In this document: one piece after another, positions 46,843 to 57,963 of the stretch | Layout of the letters: every line of letters begins with the position of its first letter | How positions within the stretch are numbered: the stretch's first letter is position 1 | From: Suillus spraguei | Lineage: Eukaryota > Basidiomycota > Agaricomycetes > Boletales > Suillaceae | Length of the DNA stretch: 64,000 nucleotides | Direction of reading: 5' to 3' | NCBI GenBank assembly: GCA_016800925.1 | Contig: JABCPU010000157.1 | Location: 84,455-148,454 of the forward strand | The notes under the pieces: generated by a model | What the model was told of the DNA's origin: nothing | The model's database searches: none | What the model saw: the letters and a program-made list of their open reading frames with translations, nothing else | Position numbers and translations under genes: made by a program

Positions 46843-47284
46843 TAAGATATGGCTTATCATTATGAACAAAGCACTAATGTGTGACACAATGTAACCAGCT
46901 TTGATGCAATGCGACACAGTGCCAAAGGTCGCTAGTGTAATCTGCATCACTCTGAGGTGTCAATGAAGGACTACTATCCATTGTATTTACAAGGTCAACC
47001 TTGAACCATAGTGAAAACCTAAATGTGGTATATTTTGCCACATCTAGCGTCCTAGATAGTCCTAGATAGTTTAGCTATTTTATAGATCGAGAACAGCAAG
47101 TTGTTGCATCCATCTACTGTGAGCTTGTGTTAAGGATCATCAAACTTAGCATGTTGAATGATTATAATCATGGCTAGAGAAGTGATCGCCGACCCGGATT
47201 TTATGGTAAACCTCATTCATGAGTACTTCGTCCGCGCCGAAAAGTATTGCATGTTTGTATTCATTGCGATCTTGCACGGGGCCA

Positions 47285-47584
47285 TTACATCAGCAACTTT
47301 CTCAGTATCTTACCCAAACGATTCCTCTCCTGAGCTACTGTCTCTTTGAACCCCTCCATATGCTGTGCGCTGCTCTCTACCTTAGGCTTGAGCTGATCAA
47401 TTTTGTCTTTAAAGGTGCCCAAGCCAACCTGATAGTCATGTAATTCATCCTCTAGTTGCTGAATACGGTTTCTGTTACTTGCTGAAAAAGGCATGGTCAT
47501 CCATAAATTCATGTCACATTTTGTACAATAAAGTGTGATAGAAGAACATCCCGTGGAGGTGTGAGTATGGCTATGTGACTTCAC
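47285..47584 (-). pseudogene. Coiled-coil family fragment
   Basis: The C-terminal half (RIQQLEDELHDYQVGLGTFK, DKIDQLKPKVESSAQHMEGF, ERNRLGKILRKLLM) matches the heptad-rich end of the protein at 55.8-56.3 kb. The upstream coding part (charged linker and first helices) is missing, and the preceding short exon is only partly recognisable (SHSHTHTSTG). It is a truncated copy. Confidence 0.6.
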
Positions 47585-48178
47585 AGAGGGAAAGCTACTC
47601 TACCGTCCACATATATACCTATTGTGTTCTTACTATAGACTAATTTACACAATATACAATCTGATGTTCAATTTGAAAACCACACTTCGAAGTGTGACAA
47701 AGATGTGTGAACGTTAGGCAACATGAAAGGCAGGATAAATAAATCTCGGAATTGTAAGTAGTGTGTTACATGTCAGTCGGCGGATGCAAATTCAAGCCAT
47801 ATTCTAAATGAATGGCACCTGCAAGTTAGTCATACCAATGAACATGTTGTTACAATAAGCGATGTTAAAATGCAAGCAAGGCGGCAGAGTCAGGAACTGC
47901 CGTCTCCACAGCGCTACAGCCTACAATCGTGGTAGTCAGAGTGAACGATTATGGAGCGATTCAGGATGCGATTCAAAAAACGATTTTGGACACTGAGAAT
48001 CAGATTATGAGCTTAATCGGGCTTAATCGTGGAAGCGCCTCGACAGGCGCTTAACGCGATTATGAATCAGATTCTGCACTTTGAATTCAACTGTATTTCT
48101 CTTATTTCAAATTTATATCTAATTAAATATACTTGTCCTGGTATGCAAGCAACTGTACCCTTTGCGTGTTTGAGCAAC

Positions 48179-48600
48179 ATGGCACCCAAAGACAAAGACA
48201 TCCAACTAGCATCATTGTCAAAAACTCGTAAAAAAGCGCCTGTCAAAAATGGCAAAAAAAGCCCAGCTAGCAGGCACGGTCAAAGGCGGAGATACTGCGG
48301 AGGCGAAGGTCGATGATGAAAAAGCTGATGAGGAAGTCCCTGATATCGAGTGTGTGAAATATATCAAAAAACATATAAAACATAACTCACCTGGGGAACT
48401 ATTAGCTGGACTGATACTTTGACTTGGTCCCTGGTCAGTGCTGTGACATCTGACGACGCCATTCGGAGGGGATTTTACCCTGAGCCAGGTGCGAATGCAT
48501 CAACTAAAAATGGAGGAGGGGCCAAGAAACTGGGGAACCGAACTGCAGATTTACGGAAAGATGGGCGGTGGACAGCTGTGGTAACTCGACGAGTGATGAG
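48179..48600 (+). pseudogene. Element-encoded SANT/trihelix-like protein fragment
   Basis: Starts MAPKDKDIQLASLSKTRKKA and is Lys-rich. A one-base shift near 48,280 gives KGGDTAEAKVDDEKADEEVP. After a likely intron ending near 48,410, the sequence reads WTDTLTWSLVSAVTSDDAIR, GFYPEPGANASTKNGGGAKK. The W..LTW.L..AI..D..I..GxFPxxGxNxSxxxGGGxxK pattern is common to DNA-binding partner proteins of basidiomycete transposons (from memory). It then runs into the antisense of the neighbouring gene. Confidence 0.5.
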
Positions 48601-49022
48601 GTGGACAGTTCCTTTGCCAAGCCCAGCCCAATCAGCAACAGTCTACATGCTGGGCCCATTGCCATCATGTCCGAAGCGGTCAAGTGCAACTGCAAGTTGG
48701 TTGGCAAGGGGAATTTGCTTGGTCTGGCCAAGTTGTGCCTGTGCAGTGTGTTCACTTGCATCAAACTGGATGGATCTGAGTATATGGACGAGTCGTCTGA
48801 AGGTTCATTGGTGTCTGACTCGGAGGTAGAAGACAAGGAGCCAATGATGGGGGAATTCGAGTCGGAACTCATGGACATACTAGTATTGAAGTTCAGGTCT
48901 GAAAGGGACAAGTCTCCATTCTTACGAACACCATCTAAGCTGTTGAACTCATGCCCTGTAAGACTTTCGAGCCTCTGTTGGCGACGCAGGCGGATTTGAG
49001 CTCGTTTTTTCTTTGCCTGCAA
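48504..49022 (-). pseudogene. Element-encoded protein, N-terminal fragment
   Basis: Begins MQAKKKRAQIRLRRQQRLES, then a Ser/Asp-rich stretch and MGPACRLLLIGLGLAKELST. The basic start with RLRRQQRL is like the N-termini of transposase ORFs in this type of two-gene element. It ends where the convergent fragment begins, so the catalytic part appears deleted. The product is not identifiable with confidence. Confidence 0.4.
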
Positions 49023-49440
49023 ACATAATTAGATTTTGTACTTGCACTTGCCTATGCGTTCGTTGTGGCATCTTGAGTAGTCCGTGTCTGGAGTGTCCGA
49101 AACAGAATTTATATAATAATTGCGAGTATATTCACCTGTAAGGTAGTACTTAGCATACATAGATAAGTTCATGAATCCAACGAGAATCGCATTGAAAATC
49201 CGCTCTCGCAGTGGGGTGTTCAAAGGAAGCAGCGATTTTCATACGATTATCGACTTTTGAATCAACTCATAATCACACGCAAAATCGCTCCATAATCGTT
49301 CACTCTGACTATGACTAATGCCAGTGTTGTAACTTCTTATTGCAATGTATTTTCCTATGTGGTTGTGTAGTGCCTTATTTGGCCCTGAGGATTTGTTTAT
49401 ATTTGCTTACTTCACCTTCAACCTTTTCTTCCATCTTCCC

Positions 49441-49720
49441 AAACATCCTATGTCCGAGCGTGGTTGCAATATGGACGCCCCCCTGACAAGGGACCTGTGC
49501 TCTAGAGTCATCCAGATATATTTACGCACCATGTGACCTTTTCCTGTCAAGGGACGGTGTTCCAGCCAGACATGACTGAGCAGGCAAGGTGGTTGTGGTC
49601 TCATGTATTCATTTATTTGTTCCCTACCAGGTTGGTGCGTGAACTGAAGCCATTCAGACATGTGCGTGCTGCCTTCACTTCTCCTGCCAAGGGAAGTTGG
49701 GCCTGGCCGACAGGCCACCC
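49441..49720. repeat. Iterated TGxCAAGGG motifs, orphan copy
   Basis: At least two, possibly three, units with CTGACAAGGGACCTGTGCTC, TAGAGTCATCCAGATATAT and CCTGTCAAGGGACGGTGTTC. They resemble the units upstream of H3-tail copies A and C, but no H3-tail gene follows. A weaker third unit (CCTGCCAAGGGAAGTTGGGC) lies near 49,683. Confidence 0.45.
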
Positions 49721-50073
49721 TGATATCCATCAACAGAACATGGCTTGGTGTAAGTCCTATGCTGAGTCTAGCCAGGCACTACATGGATGAACCTGGGTCA
49801 TGCACTGCACTGGTGGCGAGCGTTGTCTGGATCTGTGTTACATGCCCATTGAACCGATGTGTCATGATAGACGCAACATATATCCTCTGAACAAATAGGG
49901 CTGCTCAATTCTAAAATGTCGTTGTCAATGTCGACTGAGAACTGTACGTGAACATGATTGCCGTCGCTTATCCAAGGCACACGCTGATTGCCGAAGTTCA
50001 GTTAGTCATTGTTGGGCCCTGTTGAACTGACCGGCTTATCGTCAATCAACGTCGTCGTCGACTGCTATCACCC

Positions 50074-51413
50074 TTGCGCAGACAAATGCCTCGTGTGCGA
50101 CCGCGAAAGAGAGATCTAAACGAGCTTATGACCTTACACTCTGTACAGGCTAGTGCACTTGCAGTATCCCGGCGCGAGCAAGGTCATTTTGAGCAGCCCT
50201 TGAACAGGCAAGATCACAATGAAGACGAAGATAATCATACCTCGCGTTTTTTCACCCGCATGAGTGCGGGGCTTCACGCACCCTCCATTATATTATCAAC
50301 TCAATCCCGCGGCCCTTACAATCAGTGGCAAAAGTGCACTGAGTTCTTTGAAATTTCGATGTGCTGGCCAGATCGTGATTTCCGTCATGAGTATCGGTGC
50401 GGATATTTTTCTGTCCATCGAAATGTACTGACACCAAGTCATTGTAGTATCAGCCGCCCTACTTTTGACCGCTTGGTGCATCTTTTAGAGCGGAATCCCA
50501 TCTTCGAGTCCACTGGAAAGAAACCGCAGCGTCCTGTACGCTATCAACTTGCATGCTTTCTCCTTCGTTACGGAACACGTGGTGCTGACTCCATGCAAGC
50601 TGCGCACAAGCTTGGAGTTGGTTTTGGCACTGTTTTCCTGTACTGCAAACGTGTCGTGCGTGTCCTACGGGAACTGGGCTTGGATGTTGTGACGTGGGGA
50701 AACGAAGACCGTCTACAACAAGTTGCAACACATGTCATGGGCCGGTCTGGCATTCCAGACTGTGTTGGTATGTTAGATGGCTCCCTTGTGCGTCTCACTG
50801 AAATGCCCGAACGTAATGGTTTTTCTTTTATATGCCGAAAAAAATACCCTGCTGTGAGTCGACTAGATTTATAATGTCTTGTGCTCACTTACTCGTCACG
50901 CAGATTAATATTCAAGCTATTGTTGATAACGAAGCACGATTCACTGGGATTGAACTTGGTTGGCCCGGATCAGTATCAGACGTCACAATGTGGAAGAAAT
51001 CTCACATTTGGCAGCACCGACGTCAATACCTTCGAGATGGTGCGCTTCTCCTTGCCGATAAAGGTTACCCCTTATCGCCATATGTCCTTCGTCCTTTCAC
51101 GGAGCCAGAGGTCAATGGCCAGCCACCTGCAGAGAAACAACGCCGTCGGAAATTCAACAAACGTCTATCCTCTCAACGTATTGCGTCAATCAACAAAACC
51201 TCCCGCGCATTCCTTACTTTAGTTTCAATTTCTGCTAGCTTTACCTCAGCCTTCCCTTTCTCCATCATCAATCCATGCTGTTTATCCTCTCGGACTTCTC
51301 GTCGTTTGAGCAACTTTAGTCGTTCACTGTCACCACTTGTAGTAGCCTTCAAGTACTCGGCATTTGAAGCAAAAAAAATTGCAGCTTCATTACCAATGTT
51401 TTGCGACACCTGA
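50074..51413 (+). CDS. Harbinger-type transposase lacking its C-terminal catalytic end
   Basis: Starts MRRQMPRVRPRKRDLNELM. It has the conserved PTFDRLVHLLERNPIF, RPVRYQLACFLLRYGTRG and SMQAAHKLGVGFGTVFLYC helix region. The first catalytic Asp is in CVGMLDGSLVRL. After an intron of about 50 bases ending near 50,900 come NIQAIVDNEARFTGIELGWP, GSVSDVTMWKKS and the second Asp in LLLADKGYPLS. The family normally continues from KRLSSxRx into a VERxFGxLKxRF block with the third acidic residue. Here KFNKRLSSQRI runs at about 51,180 straight into the antisense of the Myb/SANT gene. The third catalytic residue is missing, so the enzyme should be inactive. Confidence 0.85.
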
Positions 51414-52837
51414 CGCTTGTGACGTGGTGCAGGAACTCCTCTCTGCGAGACAGGTTTTTCTTTTTTGGAAATTGTGGATCTTGGAGCCGTAACCCTAGGT
51501 TTCTTCTTTGGTCTTGTGGTCTTCTTGCCGCTTTTATCTGAGCTGAATCCATCATCGCTCGTATCATCTCTGTTGCTCTCATCATTGCTATCTCCGATTT
51601 CAATGATGGCATCAGAAATTATTCCTGAGCGAAATTCTTCCTCTCGTTCGAGACCTGGATGTTCCCTAAGTCTACACGTTCATCAGTATTTGATTCTGCA
51701 CTAGCCCAAAGCAAACTTACCGCTCATTAAATAGGCTATACCACCCTTCCACATACCACTTCTTCAACATGACACCAGACAGTGTTCCAACATCTTTTCC
51801 TGCAGTCCGTGCATTCTCAATCTTGTCATCAAGTTCATCAATATCTGGATCACCCCCACCATTTCCAGTCATTGACTCGAAATTAAGAATATAGGAAAAA
51901 ATCTTCCGCAGGCGCTCATAACGACCCCTTACTGATTCTGGGCTGCGACGGCCCTCAAACACTGTCGACGACACCTGCAAGGGCACCATGATCAGCATCA
52001 AAATATTACAATATTCCTTCGTCAATCACCTTCTTATAAACATACTTTGCATTCACCATTAGCTTTTCATAGAGCTGGCTATCACTTCCAAGGAGAGTCT
52101 TTAATAACAGCTTCGTGTCTTCATCTGACCAGTTCCCTTGATCTTCAAGCTTTGCTATAGCTTGATTACCTTCAGCCTTCGTCTTTGCTGTACTCTTTCG
52201 CTTGGACACTTTCGCACTGGCAGGAGCAGACTGTTTCGGGGGCGATTTGATTTCCAAGTCTTTCTGTGGCTTCTTGTTATCTTTTGGTGGGTTATTCTCA
52301 GTTTCTTGGATGTTGTGCCTATCCTCATGACTGTAGTCTGTGCGAGGTTCGTGTTTGCGTGCACCATGACTGAATGATGCCACTGGTTGGTGGGTTTGTG
52401 GAAGCTTTGACAGTTTGACCAAACTTGTGAGTACATCCATGTATTTTCTCAATGGCTACTGACCTGCAGACATTGCTGACTCGGACGTGATTGCTCAACT
52501 TGCTCTTGCTGAATCTCCCTAGTGCGAGGGACCCATGTGTTTTGACTGTGTTGAGAATCAGTGCTGACTGCAATTTGAACACAAACAATGCCTAGCACCG
52601 TGCATCATACCAGTAAGTGTCTCGGTGCGCTGAGTTTATTTGCCACTGTTGCCGCTGACCATCCGTGTATCCAGTCGTGAATTCCTGTGGTCTATTTCCA
52701 CATTGCATGGTCATGTAATTTAAACCAGCAAATGACTGCTGTTCTCGCTGACTAGGGACTGCAAGGCCATTTTGCGAGGCCCGGGGAACTGGACTGTAGG
52801 GATGATATCCAGTATTACTATGAGCAAAGTAGTTCAT
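51173..52837 (-). CDS. Myb/SANT-like DNA-binding partner of the Harbinger element
   Basis: Exons are about 52,837-52,600, 52,460-52,030, 52,000-51,720 and 51,690-51,173. The N-terminus is Gln-rich. A Lys/Ser-rich linker leads to the Myb/SANT-like domain: NWSDEDTKLLLKTLLGSDSQ, LYEKLMVNAKYVYKKV, RRSPESVRGRYERLRKIFSY. Then GTLSGVMLKKWYVEGWYSLF, and a charged C-terminal helix (RLKLLKRREVREDKQHGLMM..AEVKLAEIETKVRNAREVLL). In this superfamily the partner brings transposase to the element ends. The gene looks complete and overlaps the end of the truncated transposase frame. Confidence 0.8.
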
Positions 52838-53015
52838 CGCACAGTGTCGACTACAACTTCAAGCTTGTTCGACTTCTAATAATATTAAGTTACGGCAAAG
52901 GAATGCGGTGGTGGACAAATCAGGAAAGGTTTAGGGTCTGTGTGAGTAATTTACGAAAGGTGACCGTAAGGTCAAGTTGACATTGACAACGACATTTTAG
53001 AATTGAGCAGCCCTA

Positions 53016-53280
53016 TCGACGCGAAGTCGGACATTCAAACGCTTAGCATTTTCAAAGCGTATATAGGCGGAGGAGTGGATTCCTGCCTAATACCAGCCGC
53101 AGATGAAGTTGAACAGAGGATAAAACAAGCTTCTAAATGACCGCCGTCTTCTACGAGAATTCATAGGTGATGATCCGCTGACAAGAGAAGTCCAAGTTCA
53201 ACCAATCCCTGGTGAACTCAGGAGAGATGTGCGGCACACTTGTTGCTCAGTCGATCAGTAAATAGGCTATGCAAATGACG
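53016..53280 (+). pseudogene. Second RPB1 fragment, inverted copy of 29.98-30.23 kb
   Basis: Nearly every base matches the reverse complement of about 29,965-30,230 (for example GCGGAGGAGTGGATTCCTGC and GATGATCCGCTGACAAGAGA). It covers the part of RPB1 just before the AAQSI block. It starts two bases after the right end of the Harbinger element. The two copies must share a recent origin. Confidence 0.75.
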
Positions 53281-54458
53281 CGCGGAAGCTAGTCAATTGA
53301 TCATGGAACCTCTCGCCAGAGATGAGAAGGAATACCAGTAGATATGTTTGAGGAATATAGGGAGGTGGTTGAGATTGTTTACAGCTGGTTTTCTGAAATA
53401 GTAAATAGAAATACCTACAACTTTGTGAAATTGTTCAGGCACTCTACTTTAAACTGAACACTTTAGCTGATCTCATCTGTCAACTAGCTGATTAGCATTG
53501 GCATGTGAACTACATTGGACAATGATACTTTCATGAAATAATCATAACATAAATATGTAGCGACCGTTTTACCATTTGTTCATGCAATCGCAAAATGAAG
53601 CAATGCATTTGTCCTGGTATTTTCGAGCCTCGGTCAGCAGCTGACATAACAGGAATCCTGAAAGCTATACCTATCACGACCAAGAAAACTCCTTGGTTCC
53701 CACAAGCTTAGGGCGAATCACACTGAAAATATGTGACTTGATAACGTTCGAATCCTGGACACTCCTAATCCAACCTGCCTGTTCAGTTGCACTCAAGTCT
53801 CGGACACGTTCTGCAAAGTAATACCAACTCAGGTTTTACAGTGAACCCACTGACAAACGCATTGCGTACTCATACAAAAAATATGTACTTATATATGCCA
53901 GCCAACGCTAAAACCATGCTGCCGACGCCCGGTAATATTGCGCCATCGATCCCGAAGATTCCCGATAAGTGTCGAGCTTGTACCTCGACCCCTGATATCC
54001 AACACAACCACCTGTCATTATTAGATGCCGCATGCAAGTCCTCCTGAGTTGGTGTGGCATCCTCGTTGCGCTTCCCCCTATTACAGAAATACACAGATAC
54101 AGAACGTTACCGGGCATGCATGTTCATCTGGTATCGTCCCATCTGTTTTTGTCAGTATTTCTCCAAAATCTAACATTTGTAACATCCGAATTGTTCACGT
54201 CTGGTCTGAGTGCAGATTAACTACTAGCTACGGATTGTGTCTACGCAAGGGGCTCGAGCGTGTCCAGGTAGGGTCTGGTCATCTTCTCGTTTCCACAGTG
54301 ATTGTGGCTCCCGATATCTGTGGCTGGACGATTGCAACCCACCTGTTCGGAAGCGACCGTCGGTGGACTGTGGCATATCCTTCAGCAATTAAAACGTCCC
54401 AAGGTCAAACTTTAAATTTTCCAACTCTCTGACACTCAACCATTTACAACCATCCATC
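53281..54458. other. No recognisable gene
   Basis: Frames of 60-135 codons occur at 53,787-54,432 but show no family motif and overlap each other on both strands. Nothing firm can be called. Confidence 0.35.
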
Positions 54459-54459
54459 A

Positions 54460-55157
54460 TGATACCACCACCGGAATGGAAGTTGAGGGACCCTGGATGT
54501 GAATCCTGTACCGCTGCAAAGGAGGCGTGCTATTCGTATTGTAGTGCATCAGCGTGTAGGAGATGCTGCAACCTTTGTTCGCTATTGCCAGGTAAGCCGT
54601 GGCCGCACCTCACGCATTATATTCACTAATACTAATTACAAATGTTAGGCAAGAGGCCAAGACTTGCTGGAATAATGACGGCAATTGGCCCTAGATCCCC
54701 ACGGTGCGAATACTGCCGCAGAATGGGAAATTTTTGCCGAGGCCGATCAGGCGAAGCGTGCATTGCATGTCAAGAGAGATGTAGCAATGGTAGGTCGTGA
54801 TTTTCATATATTGTTATTCCACATTCACAGATGTATTGCTCAGTTGTGAAGGATACCCAAGATTCAGATTCTACCGATGCATCTGATGCAGAATCCCAAT
54901 CTTCTGATGCAGAGTGCCAATCTTCTGACTCCTCCTCTGAGGTTGACACCTGTGAAGAAGTCATTTCCTTGAATGAGCAACCATCTGACTGGGTGGAGAA
55001 GCCGCTGGATGAGAAGGCACGTGTGAGATTTGAGGCAGAGCGGAAGGACCTCCAGCAGAACCTGGCCGAAATGCGGGACATGCACTGCAGGGCTGAGAAA
55101 GCCTGCAGAGAATTGGAGCATGAGTTGAGCCATCTGAAAGGACGCCTTATAGACTAG
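54460..55157 (+). CDS. Protein with two tandem Zn2Cys6-like clusters and a coiled coil
   Basis: The start at about 54,460 (MIPPPEWKLRDPGCESC) opens exon 1 with CESCTAAKEACYSYCSASAC and RRCCNLC. Intron 1 runs from the GTAAGC near 54,592 to the TTAG near 54,650. Exon 2 carries CEYCRRMGNFCRGRSGEACI and ACQERC. The second intron, ending in CTCAG near 54,842, joins in frame to VVKDTQDSDSTDASDAESQS. Using the earlier CACAG acceptor instead gives a stop. The rest is Ser/Asp-rich, then a Lys/Glu heptad region (FEAERKDLQQNLAEMRDM; LEHELSHLKGRLID). Both clusters follow C-x2-C-x6-C...C-x2-C, like fungal binuclear zinc clusters but with extra Cys. It is a possible DNA-binding protein. No paralogue is seen in the window. 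Confidence 0.6.
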
Positions 55158-55750
55158 TAAATACGTACATAACAAAATATCATGTTCAGCGTTGCCTTCC
55201 ACTTCATGGATGGACTCCTTTGAGTACTGAGGCTATCCGTTGCATCAGTCATATTGCATGCCGAATCACAAAATATCTTACAAAGCTGAGATGGCAAGGG
55301 ACATATTTCTCACCAGCTCTATACCATGTAGCAATGTTTCTACATGGGCACGATTTAGGTTGGCAGTTTTTCCAACTTTGTTAATACCTTGTACAATGAT
55401 GACTGGGTGCTCGTGTTGCCTGTGGTTCCCTTCATTCCTGTTTGGTTCAGCCAGCGGATATGGCGGCCAACACAATGACATATCTTCAAGTTGCATGGCA
55501 ATGGAGCACGAGCCTTTGTAATTTTCTGTGGGGCGACCCTGGCAGAGCTTGGAGGAACGAAGGGGAAGGGGTGTTCTTAGTCTTGGTAGGTATAGCTTTC
55601 AGGTTTCATGTTGTGCCAGCTGCTAACCGACGCTCGAAAATACCAGGACAAATGCGTTGCTTTATTTTGCGATTGCTTGAACAATGGTAAAATGGTCACT
55701 ACATATTTATGTTATGATTATTTCACGGAAGTATCGTTGCCCAATGTAGT
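55158..55750. other. No confident gene
   Basis: Open frames of 70-90 codons overlap on both strands. The minus strand (HRQHEHPVIIVQGINKVGKT) has a GINKVGKT string resembling a P-loop, but no other GTPase or ATPase motif follows. Not assigned. Confidence 0.3.
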
Positions 55751-56262
55751 TCACGTGCCAATGCTACATTTACAATGAGTCCGATTGTCTAGTAGCTTTC
55801 TCAGCACCTCAATCAAATCATTTTTCTCCCGAGCTACCATGTCTTTGAACCCTTCTCCATACTGTTGGCTGCACTCAGCCTCGGCCTCGAGACGATGAAC
55901 TTTATCTTGAAGAGTGTCCAAGCCAGCTTGCTGGTCACGTAACTCACCCTCTAGTTCCTGAATGCGGCTTCTGTAACTTTCATAGCGCAGCTGGTAATTT
56001 TCCGCTTCCTTCTCCATCTCCTGGATGTGCTTTTTCAAGTGTCTGATTTCGATCTTGAGAGGCCGTGTGTGATACGGATACTGGCTGATGTCCGACCCAG
56101 GACTTCGGGACCTCAAAGGTGTATGATCATCCTGAAATTCATGTCACATTTTGTATAGAGAAGCTTGATAGAAAAACATACCGTGGATGTGTGAGTGTGC
56201 CCGGGTGACTTTACAGAGGAAATGTTGCGCTCTGCACACTGTTTTTTTGTACACTCGGACAT
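55751..56262 (-). CDS. Small coiled-coil protein
   Basis: Exon 1 begins MSECTKKQCAERNISSVKSP and ends in HTHTST. The intron GTATGT...TTTCAG (about 56,181-56,133) joins it to DDHTPLRSRSPGSDISQYPY. The rest is a long heptad helix (IEIRHLKKHIQEMEKEAENY; RIQELEGELRDQQAGLDTLQ; DKVHRLEAEAECSQQYGEGF) ending near 55,751. There is no known domain. Two damaged relatives lie nearby (47.3-47.6 kb and 56.9-57.2 kb). This is the only copy with open frame and sound splice sites. Confidence 0.6.
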
Positions 56263-56901
56263 AATAAATGATGAGTAGATGATGTAGGTTAATGAGTGAG
56301 ACGAGAGGGATCTGGATGGGTCTTTATACGTTTCAAAATGTTCCACAACACACATACTCGCGCACACAAATGGCGATTGTCCACATACATACCTATTGTG
56401 TTCTATGCAAGCTGATGTTCAATTGAAAAAACCACACTTCGGAATGAAATTGATAACACACATCCACAGGAGACGCATTGCTTGGTAAGGCAATCTTTCG
56501 ATATCAAGCGTTTATGGTAGCAGAACACAAACATTCCACAAGGTACAATAAGTTCATGTGACCATTGGCCATGTCCATAGATGCTGTGTGGGTGTCAGCA
56601 TACACGGGCATCATGTTCCCATGAGACATTGAGTGTTGAGGACATACTCAGGCCACAACCCTGCAGACCCATTGTCTAGGTACTGCAGGCAACAATGGTA
56701 TCAACCTGGCCCACCTCGATTTCATTCCGAAGTGTGTTTTCAACCAAAAATGAGTTTGTATAGGTATGTATGTGGACAAGCATTATTTGTGTGTGTGTGC
56801 ATGCATGTGTGCTGTGGAACATTGTGAAACATATAAAGTCCTATCCAAATACCTCCTTTCTCTCATTTGTTCACCTACACCATCTACCCTCACGATTCAT
56901 C

Positions 56902-57220
56902 ATGTGCAAGAATATAATAAAACAGTGTGCAGAAGGCGACTGTTCTTCTCGGAAGAAAGGCAAGCACACGCACACTTCTGCGGTATGTTCTTCTACCGCG
57001 CTTCTTTCTACAAAAAGCGACATAAATTTCGGGACGAACATCATGACGACCCTTGCTTTTTGCGGTCCCCAAGTCCTGAGTCGGACATCAGCGAGCAGCC
57101 GCGTGACAGACGAAATTTCACAGGAGAAATCAGAGTCTTGCGCCAGCACATCGACATCATGGAGAAGGAAGCGAATGCTTACCAGCTGCACTTCAAAGGT
57201 TATAGAGACTGTATTTGAAG
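56902..57220 (+). pseudogene. Coiled-coil family copy with lost splice acceptor
   Basis: Exon 1 (MCKNIIKQCAEGDCSSRKKG..HTHTSA) and the intron donor GTATGT match the copy at 56.2 kb. At the expected acceptor the sequence is TTTCGG instead of TTTCAG. The second exon reads SPSPESDISEQPRDRRNFTG, EIRVLRQHIDIMEKEANAYQ and stops at GYRDCI, where the intact copy continues with the main coiled coil. The two genes are arranged head to head, about 0.65 kb apart. Confidence 0.6.
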
Positions 57221-57406
57221 CCTAGAACGAGAGTCACATGATCGGCACACTCGCCTGAATGCACATGCATGTTATTTGCAGACGCAAATCATCGACCGCC
57301 TAAAGTAACATCTTGCAGATTATTTAATTCATCAATGGCCTCACCTTCAATCAAACCTCGCATGTGGATTCACAAACCTTGATGTCAATCCCGAAGGCGA
57401 GTCATT

Positions 57407-57963
57407 TTAATATGCCTCAGTGACAAGAATGGGTGTGTATCCGAGTCCCTCTCCGGGTGCAGGACCCAAGCTGTTGCTCACATCATTTTCGTCGTCCTCA
57501 ACATTCACTTTGAAAGAACATGGGACAACCTTAATACACATCTCGAAACTCTCAATGCCTCTGCTTGTAAGGTGAAGAGAGTGGCTCACACGAGTGAATA
57601 GGCATAACAGTAGCCAACACAGCGACCGTATCATTGTTTTCGTTAACTGTGATGAAAATGATATTAGTTCAGGGTCACGAAGCTTGGTGCGCTCACTGCG
57701 GGATGAGTTTATTACAATGTTTCTCCATTGCTGAGATTCTAAGAGTGCAGGCAGAGAGAAATAGTTGAAGACGTAAACATGATACATCTTCCAAGTGTCC
57801 AAGGGAATGATGATGGGAGTTTCAAATTTGATTCAAGGAAACTGGCCTGCCCTGTTAGAAGGATTGTGACCCGTGAAACAATGGTGACAATCAGACAGAG
57901 TTGATGGATATCAGACAAAGCGAAAATAATGATAGAAGTGGCCGAAATAGGTTGGCACACCAC
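57407..57963 (-). CDS. Hypothetical protein, poorly supported
   Basis: The minus strand is open in two consecutive segments. One is hydrophobic (IVTIVSRVTILLTGQASFLE), the other ends FKVNVEDDENDVSNSLGPAP and GEGLGYTPILVTEAY. Possible introns exist near 57,650. No motif is recognised and there is no paralogue in the window. It may be a real membrane or secreted protein gene or chance. Confidence 0.25.

Larger units (their letters stand above)
47935..49309. mobile_element. 1.37-kb DNA element with TAGTCAGAG ends and subterminal motifs
   Basis: Inverted ends of about 29 bases (TAGTCAGAGTGAACGATTAT plus GGAGCGATT) lie at 47,933-47,961 and 49,283-49,311, with TA at both limits. Just inside both ends, short strings CGATTAT, GCGATT and AATCAGATT are repeated many times, as expected of transposase-binding subterminal arrays. 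Inside are two convergent gene fragments. It looks like an internally deleted derivative of a two-gene element. Confidence 0.7.
49898..53013. mobile_element. PIF/Harbinger-type DNA transposon
   Basis: Ends GGGCTGCTCAATTCTAAAAT (plus 15 more matching bases) are perfectly inverted at 49,898-49,932 and 52,979-53,013. TA borders both sides. Inside are the two convergent genes that define the superfamily: a DDE transposase and a Myb/SANT protein. The perfect ends suggest recent activity, but the transposase is truncated, so this copy is probably not autonomous. Confidence 0.9.

Noticed and set aside
53735..53760. GTTCGAATCC string resembling a tRNA B box
   Set aside because: No A box, anticodon arm or acceptor pairing could be drawn upstream.
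53787..54432. Chain of plus-strand frames as one gene
   Set aside because: Frames overlap one another and the opposite strand, and no conserved block was recognised.
55278..55496. GINKVGKT as a P-loop GTPase gene
   Set aside because: No switch, NKxD or other G motifs follow, and the open frame is only 72 codons with frames open on the other strand too.
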